A stretch of DNA of 64,000 nt from Dirofilaria immitis (GCA_024305405.1 JAKNDB010000110.1:1488001-1552000), one strand, 5' to 3'; numbered from the stretch's first letter, positions 36,953 through 51,171 are shown. A program made the numbers and translations. Notes: generated by a model not told the origin, from the letters alone.

Positions 36953-39900
36953 TTTAAATTATTCTATATGTAATTTTGGATCTTGAAATTAAATGACAAA
37001 TTACTTCTTACATTTTAGTATTGTACAAAGATACATGAAATCATAGCTAAGGATTAGAAATTAAATTCACAGCAGCGGTCTTTTCTATTTCAGTAGTACA
37101 GATGCGAGATCTGTGTCAGATGAAATATATCTTGCGTTAGTCTGATACTAATATTTTACAAACAGGCAATAACTCTTCAGGGAATTCCTCATAATATACT
37201 CGAAATTTCCAGTGAAATATTTGGTTCATTCTTATCGTTTAAATCAGTCTACTCCATCACATAACAATTTTTAATTGTTGCATCACCTCGAGATATATAC
37301 GTCCCAGAGGTCAATCGTAATTCATATTTCAAACCATCAAAATTTTAAGCTTTGCACAACCAAATGAGATATTCGCTCTTTCGTATTATTTATGCAATTA
37401 GTACTCATAAAAACTTAAGCATTCTCGAGATACCTCAATTATAGGACCATATTTACAAAATGAAGAGACAAAAAATGTTGGACTGAATGTAAATAACGAA
37501 AGAGATTTGTAAAAAAAGTGCTAGGAAGTATGAAAAACTGAAAATGATGTACTGGAACCGTTAAGCTCTCTGGAATTCACAAAATTAATCAAACTAAGGT
37601 GAGAGCTTTCTGCAAACAAATAAACTGCTTCAAGAAAATGTTATTTACATTTAATAAAAAATAAGTATATTCTCAAATAACGTTTTGAATACTTTGAAAT
37701 AAATTTATTCATTTAAAAGATATTTTGAAAAGAAAGAGAGAAAAAAACGTCACTATCAGTAATAAAATTAAGTTTTCAGGGAAAATTAGAGTTTAAGAAT
37801 AATAATAATAATAGTAATCTTATAGTATTGTCGGATGGTATTCAACGAAAGAAGAGAATTAATCAGTCCACATTTAACACTTTTATGTATTCATGATAGA
37901 GATGATGGATATGAACTGAATTATTTCAGGTTATATAAGTTTTTCTCTTTAAATTTGCTATAATCGATCTAGGTAATTTTTCAAACATATGAGAATATTA
38001 GAACAGATACTCGAACTGTTGTGAAAAAATATTTCATCCGATAAAGTTAGTAATCGATTAATCAACAGAAATGGTTATTAACCACTTAAATTATTTGTGA
38101 GGCATTCAATAAATTCTGCTTCATAATCACTATTAATGATATCAAATAATCGTGTAGATAGATAACTCAGGAGAACACCCATCAAACTATTCATCACAGA
38201 TCTTTAGTAATAATGAAATGTAAAACTTGTAAGGTTTGCTTGAATTTTATTATTACTAAATTTGCCAGAATTTGATGCCTTGAAACTTTTATACTCTAAA
38301 ATAACTTTTTATTATATTTTCTGAACAATGATTAGATACTGTCTTTTACTTCATGATTACTTCCATTAACTGATGAATTCTACGCTTATGGAGTATCTCT
38401 TTTTTTTCTTTTAATCGTTTCTTTTATAGCTTAGAAAATCAAAAAAAAAAAAAACAAACAAGTGCTAAAACTACACTGTACTGATAATGTTAAAACACAT
38501 ATCATTATAATTTTTACCATTAATTAATATATATTAACCAACTGCGGTTAAATATCAGTATATTTATAATTTATGAACTAACGATCTGATGAACATTTTA
38601 ATTATTGTGAATATATCAAAATAGTATGATAGATTTAAATAAACTAGGCTTACTTATTTGATCATGTTTTTTAAAAACATAGGAAATGGGAATCCAAAGT
38701 TCCAAAAATAGAGATAAGCAAGAAGATGCATTGCGACAAATTGTATGTATGTATGTAAACTAAACCATCATCAAAATGATTTGTTTGGAATGGTAGGTTT
38801 CAGAAAACAGTAAAAAGATTTAAAGAAGAGTGATAGAATGGTGCACAGTCTGCAATCTAAACAAGCATCATAAGAACATATTGGAAACTTAAGCATTAAG
38901 CATATAGAAACAGAGGAAGAAGGCAGGGTGATATTTCAATGGAACAATTTCATAACAGGAATGCTAAATGAATATCTCACTAAAATTCTAATTTATATTC
39001 TTGCTGAAAATGAACTACAAGTCGACGAAGATGTTAAAGCCAATCTTGTGATTTAATTAACTTAAATGTCATCAGAAATATTTTCGAAAGCTATCAACCA
39101 ATAAATAAAGAGGAAAATGAAATATTTGACCAGGTTCATCAAGATTCATTTAAGCATTTCATAAAGCTATCTATTAATAAGGGTAACCAGAAGCAGAACA
39201 TCATATTGTTCTACTTCTGCTTCCCAACAATAATCGTTGAAATACTCCGGTATCAATAATTAGATCATCCAATGACAGCGATCGAACATTGATTAAGAAT
39301 TCTTCAAAAATACTATTCGACTTTGTTCAGTTATTATTTCAAGTCTTGTTTTAGAGAATTAGTTGTAGCACGTTGCAACAATATTTATCACTCGTGATTT
39401 TGCCAATTCCCGAAAATATTCAATAATACGAAAGCAAAAAAGAATAAAAAAAAACAGGAGTTTCTTTCCCTCTAAAAAACATAAACGAAAAAGCTACAAA
39501 ATTCCAGAACTACCCAGAAATAACAAATGTTAGGCATTATTCCTTTTCATTCATTTTTTCTAATTCTACCACTTTTAAAGGGTCAAAAAAAAAAACTTCG
39601 TTTCCTTGCCAAATAAACTGATTAAAGTTCAGAATCGTTCATTAGAAAGTATGATATACAATACCAAAAATATCAATTCAATTAGATGAATGTCGATCAG
39701 CATATTTTCATGAACATATATACAAAAGAAAGAAAGAAAAGAAATTTAAAATGAAAATGGAAAAAAGATAGTAGAAGAGCATCAATTAACCGCCATCACC
39801 TCTTTCTTCCTTTGCTTCATTTCTTATTCTTCTCATTTTTACTGCTGACAATATAACCGATCGAAGTTGGACACACTGTTACGTAGTTTTGGACAGCTGC

Positions 39901-42900
39901 TTGCAAAAATGAATGATTTGGTTCAGGTGATAAACAAGTTCAAAATGTACACAACAAATGACGGTTTTCATCATCACTGTTCTTTTCTCATCGGGATATT
40001 CAAATTAAATGATTGAAGGAATAAATTTGAATACAGATTTGATAAAGATAATCGATAACAAATGCATTTAAAGATTTGAGAATAACGTTATAGTTAACAA
40101 CAAACATATGGATGAGTTTTTCTAAAGATTTTCAAATTGTTAAAAAAAAGATTATGCGGCATTTCTTACATGACGTTTGAACATATATTTAAAACAATCG
40201 ATAAGATAATTAATATGAAGTTGATAATGGTACGAAATGAAGTAATGGGACGAAATGCTTTTCGATTTCATCACTTTAAAACTAATAAAAATCATTTTTT
40301 TTCATTCATTAATTTTTTTCGCCCATTTCGTTTTCAAATATATTTAAACTTTCCGAGCTCAAAAGACTATACAATTTCAAGTGCAAAATGAGCGAAAGAG
40401 TTGTTAGCCGAAATTATGATAGAATGATTATTCGATAATCACATCATAAATATTTATAGATAAGAAAGCTTGCATTAAATTTCAATCGATGTCGATCCAT
40501 CAAATAAAATAATGAAAAAAAGAAAACGAAACAATTTAAGAATATGTAAAATACACCGCTGTAAAACATTGCATAAATACTATTAAAAATTAGATAGCAC
40601 CTTAAAGATACAGGAAGTAAAATGTTTAATAATTGATAATTGATAAAGTATTGTAAAAAGCAAGGAATTGCAATATTTATTAGCAACAACAACATATGAC
40701 GCTAAATTTTGCGTTTTGAAAGCTATCATTTTTATGATTCCAATCTCTTTCGCATTGCTTTTTCATGTCTCGAACATCTGAATTAGCTCAAATACAAGCA
40801 AACAAGTGTTAGGATATCAGTAAATATATAGTTACCTGATCAGTCGCTAACTTTTCGTCTTTTGAAATTTATTGCATAAATTTCATGACTGAAAATAATA
40901 ATGAATCTTTAACAAACTTTCCGAATATTCGGCAAAACATTTTATTATATAATTCGCATTTTTAATCAAAAATAAATTTCAGTGTTATCACAGCTAATTG
41001 AAACTACAGTTAGTTAAAAAAGATATCAAAATTATCACGTAAAACATATGGAGCTTTATAATAAGCTGAGCTTTATTCTTAATTATTTTTTGATATATGC
41101 ATGAAAATATATGCATGAAAAACCTTGCTTACGTATTTTAAATATGTGAGCTGTGCGTTAGATCTAACAATTCTGAATTTGACGGAACCAAAGAAACGTG
41201 AGAAATTGAAGAATAAAACTCCAGAGAAGATAGATGAAGAAATTAAGGTTCAATTACTCTCATCCAATTATCGATATTCATTATTGTTGTATCAAAAAGT
41301 AGAAGAATTCGAATTGTGGAATTCACTTGCTTTTATTTGGTTAATCGACAACTGATACGGTCAATTTCTCGTTTTCTTTCTACAGTTAAAATAGAAATAG
41401 TACAGTTATTAAATAATTCATTATGAACCTTCCCGTTGATTGTCGCAAATGTATAGATATATTTGTGTATCTAAATGTTTGTCCGTTTATCCGTCCGTGT
41501 TCAATCTCGATCGGATAAATGAAGGGAAGAAGCAAGAGACGATCAACTTCGAAGCGACCGCCTATTTAAATGTGCTTTAGCTGTCTTAACACTGAACACG
41601 ATCAATAAAATGAAAAATAAAAGCTCCTCATTTTCAATCTTTCCACTATGGAAATGAGAAAAAAGTTTGCTGGAAGAGTATCGGTTGATTGAAGGGGTTG
41701 GGGAAAGATGCGAAAGTGAAGTATAAACTAAACAGATAGCAATAACCCTTAAAAGACTGTCCAGCAATCGCATCATATTACATAATTAGTTGATTAATTA
41801 ACTGGCTCTATTCGTTCGCATTAAACACTATTATGTTTCATCATATTACGTTGGAACTTGAAATGATAAGGTAATAACATGCAATGGTAAGAAAAATATT
41901 GAAGTTATAATGATACAATCAGTGCTTATCTTCAATGACTGATTGATGATGCATGGTTTGTAGGATTAAATGGGATTTTCAAAAGATTCTTTTGGTAAAA
42001 ATTTTCTTTCTCCTTTTTCCTTTGCAATAACTTTTATAAGCGGAATTAATCACTGCTTTTTTGAATTTATAAATTCTACATATTCATATTTTTATTATTT
42101 CCCTAATTTAATAACCCATCTACTTCTCTTCCTTATTAATTTCATCTCAACGTTTGCTTCAAATTACGTAATATTTCGAAAAATATTATTTTTGTCAACA
42201 TCTATAGTAAATCATATGAAACGACTTTCGTGACATATTCCCTTAAGAATGAATATGACTGGTATCTGAAAAATTTTTCAAAATGGCAAAATTTATGGGC
42301 ATCTTCATGGATTAATTGAATTTCAAGAAATTCAAAATTTCCGTTTGTACTTTTTGATAGATAAGATGAATTTTTAAAATCGACGAATTTTTGAGAAGAT
42401 AAGGAAATTGCTTAGAACAGATGTTGAGGTTTATCACTGTTTCGTCTTATCCCAAAAAAATATTTTTTTGGGATAAGATAATTGAAGCTGATAATACATG
42501 GATTTTGAATAATTTACCGATTCTTGCTAATAATATTGTCGAAAATACAACAACAAATCCCATATTTCATAAAAATTTATCTAAATAAATGCTCGTGCTC
42601 GGAAAAAATATTGTTCAAAGAGATGATAGAAAAGGAATTATTAAATAACATTCATATAAGTAGCTTATATTCTAATATTTGAAGAATAATATAAGAAATT
42701 TCTAAACTTTTACTAAGAAAAATTCCTTATAACATCAAGAATGGAAAAAAAGTGAGTGAAAATTTAGTAAGTTTAAATTAAGGAAACAACCTGAAAGCTT
42801 GAAATGGGAAGCATCTTGAATGGACAAATGAACAAAATTGTTGAGATGTTCGGAGACAACTAATGAGAATTTTCCTGAAAGAAAATGATGAAGTTTAGAA

Positions 42901-44283
42901 TTTTTTTCCCTCTTTCTCCTTTCCTTTTTTTTCGTTACCACTGAAGTGGTACACATTAGAAGATCTACCAACATAAATGAAGCCAACCAAAATTTCAATC
43001 CGGTTTAGCATCACCGAAATGCATGCACTTAATTTGAACGAACTCATGGAGAAAGGAAGGGAAAGACAAAATTCTTTCTTTGTCCTTTCTCAATATGGCA
43101 ATCTTTAAATGATTGAGGAAAAAAGAGAAAGAAAAAGGGACTAAAAAAACTTTGAACATTCAATCAGCAACAATTTCATTTAATATTGATAGGAAATTTT
43201 CCAAAAATCATTTCAGTTGGTAAAAAAAAAGAAAAAAAAACAACGAATATTTCACTTTATGAAAGAACAAAAGTTCATAACCATTGTTAAGTTATGATCG
43301 ATTAGATACAATATACCAATAAAAATTTTCAATTAGTTGTCCTTTTGCTATAATTATGAAATGACAATTCCAGTAGTTCATATATTCAAACTTTAAATAA
43401 TAATTCAAATTTTCAATCTAGTTTAACATTTCTAACATGCACTATTTTTAATCGTCAATATTTCCAAGAATGTTAAAAATGATTGAATCAGAGCTTGAGA
43501 TTTTATGTATTATATGTATGGAAAACATTTTTTACGAACACAACAAAATGTTAAAGCAAAACTAATATTCTGCCGATGCTTTTATTTTAATTTTATTTTT
43601 GTTATCAGATTTGTTCCAATAATTAATGGAATGAATATATACAAAAGTATTTAATTTTCTATCAAATAATTATTAATTTATCATGTTAACCACATATTTC
43701 ATACCTCATATTTTCTACTAGAAGAACTAATATTTATCCAGATTAATTCGTCGGAACAATAATTGACTCATATCACTTTAAAATCACTAACATTTGACAC
43801 TGACCAGCATTAATCAAATATCAGTGACTAACAACAATATTACGACAAATCGACCGGCAAACAAAGTATGCGTATATCAAGATATATTAATATATATGTA
43901 AACAAACAAATGCACACTACATACACATTACATATACACTCATATATAGACAGGACACAAAGTTAAAATGCATCATTTAAATATGCCAACATGCATTATA
44001 TAAATACAAAATGATGAAAACAATTTGTTTTTAATTTAAAAAAGAAAAAAATCCGAAGTGATTGTTAATAATCTAACAAAGATTACTCCCGAGGTCAAAA
44101 TGACATTCTCAAGTGAAATTTAATCTCAAATTCTGTCACCAGCAACGATTAAAAAGTTCAAACTGTGATATTGAAGGAAGTGATGATGAAAAGCTCATTA
44201 TTAACCATTTTCCATTATTCAACAATCATATTTCTCGGTTCTCCAGTACTCTAAAGTCATGTTTCATGGAATAATGATCTATT
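36953..44283. other. Gene-poor AT-rich interval
   Basis: No recognisable gene on either strand. A plus-strand frame at 41125-41355 is the most protein-like (TEPKKREKLKNKTPEKIDEE, ending at TGA 41353-41355) but has no supporting splice sites or family. Perfect inverted repeat at 42446-42477 and an imperfect hairpin at about 39187-39225 (AGAAGCAGAACA facing TGTTCTACTTCTGCTT). Confidence 0.45.
42446..42477. repeat. Perfect 32-bp palindrome
   Basis: CTTATCCCAAAAAAAT followed directly by its exact reverse complement ATTTTTTTGGGATAAG. No loop, in non-coding DNA. It could be a cruciform-forming or small fold-back element. Confidence 0.9.
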
Positions 44284-44870
44284 TCAGGCATTACTGATAA
44301 ACTCTCTCTCATTCTCTGCATACTGCTTGAGCATTTCAAATATTTCATAAATAGTCCTTTCTCTTCCAATATGTCCCAACTTTTTCAAACATAAAACTGC
44401 ACTGCGACAATTGAATAAGCTGGAGAGGAAGCTAACAGATTTCATGGACATACACATCGATATAAATGTATTGCGAGGACTTGCTAATAAAGTAGTGGAA
44501 AAAGCTAGGCGATCGTCTCCTGTCGTCTAATTTAACAATTGGGTCAATGACCCTTCCATGCCGATACACATATATATATATGTATACATACACAAATGAA
44601 GCATGCAAACTGCTCTTAATTAAACTAATTAATTGATACTCATCGTAGACTTGCTGCATTCTATGTGAAGCTTTCATCCAATATTCAGCACTGGCCTAGT
44701 CCTACATTCCAATTCAGTACTCGTCATTCAGAATGTAATAGTTAATTGGCTTCCAAAACGACTTTATTAACACGGATATCAAATGCAGTCCAATGCTGAT
44801 GGCATTTTTCATTCGTTTCCAGTTCCTGTCTTTCTGTCCTTGGTTTTGCTTGTCCATTTTTAATACCGGG
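44284..44870 (-). CDS. Small multi-exon gene, unrecognised family, 5' end missing
   Basis: Three minus-strand exons fit together exactly: 44772-44870 (acceptor gacaatag, 33 codons, ends phase 0 at CGT|GTTAAT), 44640-44695 (acceptor gactag, 18 codons plus 2 nt, donor GA|GTATC) and 44284-44431 (acceptor tctgttag, phase 2, 48 codons and TGA). The 100-residue product is hydrophilic and helical. It starts basic, contains EKCHQHWTAFDIR, then EYWMKASHRMQQVYDD, LFNCRSAVLCLKKLGHIG and EIFEMLKQYAENEREF. Four cysteines are present. No signal peptide or membrane segment is in this part. Exons are all under 60 codons. A possible first exon is a Met at 45363 (MSNGEVAEHI then G|GTTCAA), but its phase does not connect directly. 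I do not recognise the family; a small secreted cysteine protein is one possibility. Confidence 0.55.
44541..44553. promoter_or_regulatory. Perfect inverted-repeat nuclear-receptor site (GGGTCA-A-TGACCC), ecdysone-response-element-like
   Basis: Two exact GGGTCA half-sites in inverted orientation with a one-base spacer, the IR-1 arrangement bound by EcR/RXR-type heterodimers. It sits in the 208-bp intron (44432-44639) of the small gene above, inside a locally GC-richer block. Function is inferred from motif only. Confidence 0.5.
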
Positions 44871-47800
44871 CTATTGTCTTCCCTCCTATATGCTACTAAT
44901 TGAATTTCTTTCTTTTTTATTCAAATGCTAATTTGTCTCACTTGATGAATTCAGCCTGAGACTTTTTCTTTGTCGAAATTTTTACGTACAATACAATTTT
45001 CTGTCAATATAAATTTCAACAAATTTCTTAACCAATAGGCAATAACTTGTAAATATAACAGAATCAAAGAATTATATCAAATTTATAATGTTACCATGAA
45101 ATAAGCAAGAATAATTGAAACAATTCATGAATTCTTAATTCCGAAAAAATCTAATTTTTCAAATACATTTCTGCCTGAAAAGTTAGTACTTGTTAAAGAT
45201 AATTGGACAAGGTAACTACTAGGCAAGATTTCGAAAATTAATTTCCATATATTTTTATGCTCGTTAAAGAACGGAATGTTCTTGTTCATGTTTTAAGCAT
45301 CGGTCATTTAAACAAAATTAAAAAATTTGAACCGATATGTTCAGCCACTTCGCCATTGCTCATTTTGCTGCGATATGATGGTCAGTTCAACTGAAAAGCA
45401 CGCCAAGACTTGTTCATTTTGACTCGAAATAATTTCAAGAAAACTAGAGCAATATAAAATACATATTTGTGATGTAAAGTGAAATCTATAAAATGTAAGT
45501 CTAGTTTAAATCCAATATTCTTTTCTAGCAATTCCACGACAAAAAACTATCGATTGACATAAACTTTATAATATCATTGATGGCCTTAAAAAGTTGCAGC
45601 CAAGAAAGACTAATAGTACATGCCGAAAACAGCAATAGGGAAATAAAAATTCCATTAGAACAAAAAAGAAAAATCAATGAATGCTACAAACAAGACTTTA
45701 CTGACCTGGATATTATAGTAATCGGAAACGTAATCGTTCAATTGCCATTCTAAACAAAAGATCCAGCAGCATATATATGGATAAGAATGAAAACTCATTG
45801 ATAACTTTCAAAAAAACTGATAAAGGAGATTAAAAATGGTTAATGATAAAGCCTAACATGTGACCATAAGTCAATAACATGCAGCACTGCAACATTAGAA
45901 ATGGCCTTCTAAAATTTAAAGCTTAACCATTAAATCAGTAACTTTAGTATTGCGACATCTTGAATTCTGCAAAATTGGGATTCCCATAGTTTTATGTATT
46001 TTTGTAAAGAAATGGAAAGATAGGTGAAAAAGTTAATGATCATCTTGAAATAATATGAATTAACTATTGCTTTTTCCTGTTTAAATAATTCCCAGAAATA
46101 TTCGTTGATAAGGTCAAGAAGATCAGGAAATTGAAGAATGAAGGTTAGGCAATGATACGGGAAAAAATAGGAGAAAAAAAGTAGATGCGTTAACCATCCT
46201 TGCTTTGATTTCGTCGAATATTTCAATCAAATCCATTTGATGCATATTATGTGTGCTGCAAATAAATGGCAGCGAATTTTGTAATTAATTGAGATAGAAT
46301 GCTGTTCGAATTTTGCTTCTGGAATGCTCCAAGATCTTTCCCGTTGCTTCGTCCATTGATAGGTATACTTTAAATATCAGTCCAATCCTACATTTCTCTT
46401 CTCTTTTTCACCTCTTCTCCCGCCTCCCGTTAATTTCTTCCTGCTCGAAATATTTATTTCTCTCTTCATCTTCTTACTTCCTTCTCCTCTCTTCGAAATT
46501 CTTTTTGCACTTTGACAATCATTCCTTCATCCAGAAAATGCACAATCAATGGGGACACAATTAGTGAGGGAAAAAACCTTGGACAACAAAGATGCACACA
46601 ACACATGGCTTTTTTTTATCTTTTTATCGTTGCTGTTCTTGTCAGCTTCATCATTCTTCGATCATTTCTTTCTCAACGAAAAAAAAAGGATAAGACAGGG
46701 AAGGAAACAACAATTGGCCCAATAAAATGATTAGTTACTGTATAGATGTTATGTTTTAATTACGGTATCATGTCACATACGCTTCGCTTATATGGGAGCT
46801 TTCAAATTCTTCATACATCATTTGATGACAAATTTTTGATGCAATGAAAATAGCGGTAGGAATTTTTGATGATTAGTTCGATCAAATATAAAAAGAATAA
46901 ATGAAGATAATGTGGATAACGAAATAAAATATCGTAGTAATGAATCATAAAATTCAATAACTTTTCAATACTTCACATTTAGTTGAGGATGGAAATCTTT
47001 TATGTTTTATTATATATATTATATTCAGATCATTTTTTTAGAAGATTTTTTGGAAAAAACATCCATATGTTCGGTAGTAAAAACTAATGAAATTTTATGA
47101 AATTTTTGAAAGAAAAAAAAGAACCTCGATTTTCTATACAATCTAATTCTAACCATTACTTCATATTCCTTAGAATCGATATTTTGTAGGATGTCAAAAA
47201 TGTAAAAATGATGTATGTTTCCTTTTTAGCAGCATGTGATATAATTCAAAATTAAGCTCTTAAAAACACATCGAAATTTAAAAAGGCTGAAAAAACTGCA
47301 AAAAGATATCCGAAATGGAAAATTTTAGGAAAGAAAAATAAAACGACAAATAACGAGAATAAATAACAAGCACTTTATTAACAGTACGCCTCAACTTGGA
47401 CACGAAGTACTATAATTAATCCCTTGTGTAAAAGCAAAACTTTAATATGAACTTATTTAAGTCTATTCCGAACTTACTGGTATATCTGAGGGTGTCGTAT
47501 TATTATCAAGCATCTATAATTATTCATGATTTATTTAAAAATGATTTATTTAAAAACAATCAGTCCATACTACTACTACTACTACTACTGCCACTTTCAT
47601 CTGTTTTTTACAAAATTTAAAAGATTTAAAAGAGAATTTTGTTTGTTTTTTTCCTTCGCGCAAAATTTGTTGCAGCATAAAATATGCCATAAGAATTGAT
47701 GGCTAAAATAAAAGAACTTAATCGAAGATAATAGGTACAAAAAGATTTGGCCAAGATCAATAATGAAAATACAAGAGGTGCGAATGTGACTTTTGTTTAA

Positions 47801-48299
47801 AAAAGAAAGAAATTGATCAAAGATTAACTGATGATTTGATATCGAAGAATTAACAATGGATACCAAACATATAGATGTATATATAAAATCATTACTGGGC
47901 CATATGACATTTTATTGATTTCATTTATGTTTTCTGCTTATTAAAAACAATAATTAAGCATGATGATATTGATTATTTAATGTATATTTTCTACTTATTA
48001 ATAAAATTAATTGGGCACGGTAATATTGATTGTTTGAATAATTTCCAAATACTATTGAATCCTACATTTTTGATGAAAAAGCGCGTTTTCATCGTATGCA
48101 TTTCTTATTATCCTTATTTATTAAATTAAATTTTAGTTTAAAAAATAGTGACGAAATAATTTAAAACGAATATTTCATTTCATTTCATTAAAATAAAATT
48201 ATTTAAATGAAATGAAATGATGATATTGTGCTTGAAATGAATACAACATTAGTCTGCTGCAAACAGAAATGATAAATACATCCACGACAGCGCACACAT

Positions 48300-48341
48300 A
48301 CAAATACATATACATATACATACATACATACATACATACAT

Positions 48342-48384
<43 letters not shown>
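48300..48384. repeat. Compound microsatellite (CATA)n-(CA)n
   Basis: About ten consecutive CATA units followed by about ten CA units. The minus-strand ORFs over it (poly-Tyr-Met-Cys and poly-Val-Cys) are artefacts of the repeat. Confidence 0.95.
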
Positions 48385-50287
48385 TACGATGTAATTAATA
48401 TTTATATTCATAATTGTATACACATCAATTTGTTGCATAGGAAGTTATTATATTAATTGATCGTTATTACAAAATAATTTACAAATGATTTCCACAAGAA
48501 ATGATCAAGAAAGCAAGAATTTAACAAGACAGTCTTAATTGATTATGGTTTAAATCTTAATCAAGATAAGCTATTCCTGTATTATTAAGTTATCGACTAT
48601 AGAAAACCGATTCAACTAAACAATTAATACATCATATCAGTATGACCGTTATCTCCTAATCAATTTTTAATCTATGATTACACTTTCAAAAAAAAATAAT
48701 GAAAATGCTGAAACATATTAATGGCATGTTTTTTTTTATTTCATCATCCTAATCTTACGCCTTTTAGGAAAAAAATCAAAAAATCATCTTGTTAAACAGA
48801 GAAGAAAACACAAATTTCCGATTGCTACCTGTTTGTTTGACTGCGTTAAGTTGCACTTCAAGGGGCAAAATTATCACATAAGTTTCCAAAATGTTTCTAA
48901 ACATTGATGTATAAAGATACAGACCATTCTCGAAGAACAAAAACAATAAATTATTTACATTTAAAGGAAAGAAAAAGAAAAAAGAGAAAAAGTCAAATTA
49001 AAATATAACATCCATTGCATATATATATATACGAAAAGGAAAATAACGGAAATAGCGTAATAACATCCAAGGATGTAATCCAACAATGATAAACTCAAAA
49101 TAATCACTGATCGAGTGTTGAATGATTCCATGAATGATTGAAAACTAAAAAGATAGCGGCAAATGTTTGGTATGCAACATTGTAAACAGATGCATACCAT
49201 TAGACTGAGAGTTTTTAAATTGAAGTGACAACAGCACTTTCGAATCAAAGATTTTCAAATTTTGCAAAACTGGTTCTCGAAACTTTGTGCCAAGTACAGA
49301 CTTTGTTCTCTTCAGTCAACGAATAAAAACTATAAGTATATCATCAAGCAAGTATATCATCTAAAGTAAATGAGCAAATAAGTAAATATAGATATTTTTA
49401 GGTAAATGAAAAAAACAACAAAAACAATGAAAAAAATAATAACTATTATTATTACTAATATTTTATTTCCTAAAGATATCATGCAATAAAATAATTTTGT
49501 AAGTTAAAGAAAGATAAATTTCTGTAATTTCAAATTACAAATATTCCGAAATCAAAAGAACACTTTTGTATTGACTCATAATTTTAATTTAATTTTGAAA
49601 AGTAAATTTTAAATTGTAGTGCGAAAACTGTGTAATTGTGTTCGGTTTACTGTTTACTATATATAAGTAAAATGTACTACTGAAATCGCCATTTATACTA
49701 CTTTCTCAGTTCTTTATTCTTCACTCTGGCTCTCAGAGAATTTACTCCGTCTTTTTTATTCTTTCTGACACATAAGCAAAATACGTATGATACTGCAAAT
49801 TTGTATAGTGCGTTAATCACTACAGACGGATATGAAAAGAGAATCTTGTTAAAGATTTCTGGTTTCATTTTTAAATTATTTGATTAAAAACTCATCAAAG
49901 AATTGGCGAAACAATCGACACCAGAAATCCTTTTTAGAAATATTAATTACATCAAACTATATGAATCTTCGATAACACTGTTATTTTCTGTAAGCTGCAT
50001 AATTAGTAACAATACTAATGTTCATTGTCCTCATTAAAATCTGGCATAAATGAGGATACTGATTCTGTAAGCAATAATGATAATCCGATGACGGTAGTTA
50101 TACACAGTGATGTTGACAAAATTATTTTTCTGAGATAATTGATTGTGAATGATAGCGGTAGCGAGCACTGATGATGTAATGACACTACAAAGAAAATATT
50201 AATGATAATAATAGTATATTATTAGCATGCTTTTATTATATCATATTGATAACATAAAAGTAACAATTAATTCGTGAAAAAAATCAG

Positions 50288-50731
50288 TCAAATTTCTCTT
50301 CCTTCTCCTACTTTTCAGTTGATTTGAATATCGATGCTTGTTATATTTGTCACTTTATTACAACTATCTATTATCACTTGCAAGATTAAGAGGTTTGAGA
50401 AATATAATGGATCATGGACAAATTGTGTTAAAACAATAAAATATATGTTTTCAAAGTTTTATAAGTAAAAAGAATAAAGCAGTCCGATTTACTAAACAGC
50501 TGCTATCAAAGATGAATTAGATGAAATATTATGAACCTAAGTTATAACGGAATCGATATGTAATTTAAAACCTTTACAATATTGCGACATTACTTATAAT
50601 GATGAAAGCATTTGCGTCAAATTTACGCAATCCTGCAAGTAATGATAGTTGTAATAAAGTAACAAATATAACAAGCTGTATCAGCGATATTCAAATCAAC
50701 TGAAAAGTAGGAGAAGGAGGAAAAATTTGGA
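50288..50731. repeat. Long imperfect inverted repeat, arms of about 95-105 bp, spacer about 240 bp
   Basis: Left arm about 50288-50385, right arm about 50627-50731. Shared stretches include TTCTCCTACTTTTCAGTTGA, TTTGAATATCG, GCTTGTTATATTTGT and ACTTTATTACAACTATC, with small gaps. No coding capacity. Structure fits a miniature inverted-repeat element or a fold-back element. Confidence 0.8.
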
Positions 50732-51171
50732 TAGTGCTGGAAAGATGGAGAAGGCATAAAAAGCCAAGAAGTAAAGTTAAAAATGAAGGAAAAAGAAGAC
50801 GGATGTTTGATGTTGACTAAATGACTAATTGATTCACAAAATCGCGATATTTTCTCATCAGAGAATTATTTCTTTCCTTTCTACTCTCTCTCTCTCTTTT
50901 CTTTTCTTTTGTTTTCATTTTCATTTTTGATCAAAGTGATACAACAGAATGGGCCCAATCATCTAATATATCTCTTTTTGTTTAAATATGTGATATTAAA
51001 ATTCATTTTATCGAATATATAATGTTTCTATTTAAATGTAAAATCTGTTTAAATGTATAATAATATTACCATCTAATTAGATAATATATTTTCCTATTTA
51101 AATATGTTATATCCACGGCAAGTCATTCTAAATGCACAAAAATATTTTAGTTTTATAATTTAAATCAAATT

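Noticed and set aside
48300..48384. Possible CRISPR-like array
   Set aside because: Tandem simple repeat without spacers, in a eukaryotic genome.
48199..48438. Minus ORFs with long Val-Cys and Tyr-Met-Cys runs
   Set aside because: They are translations of the CATA/CA microsatellite.
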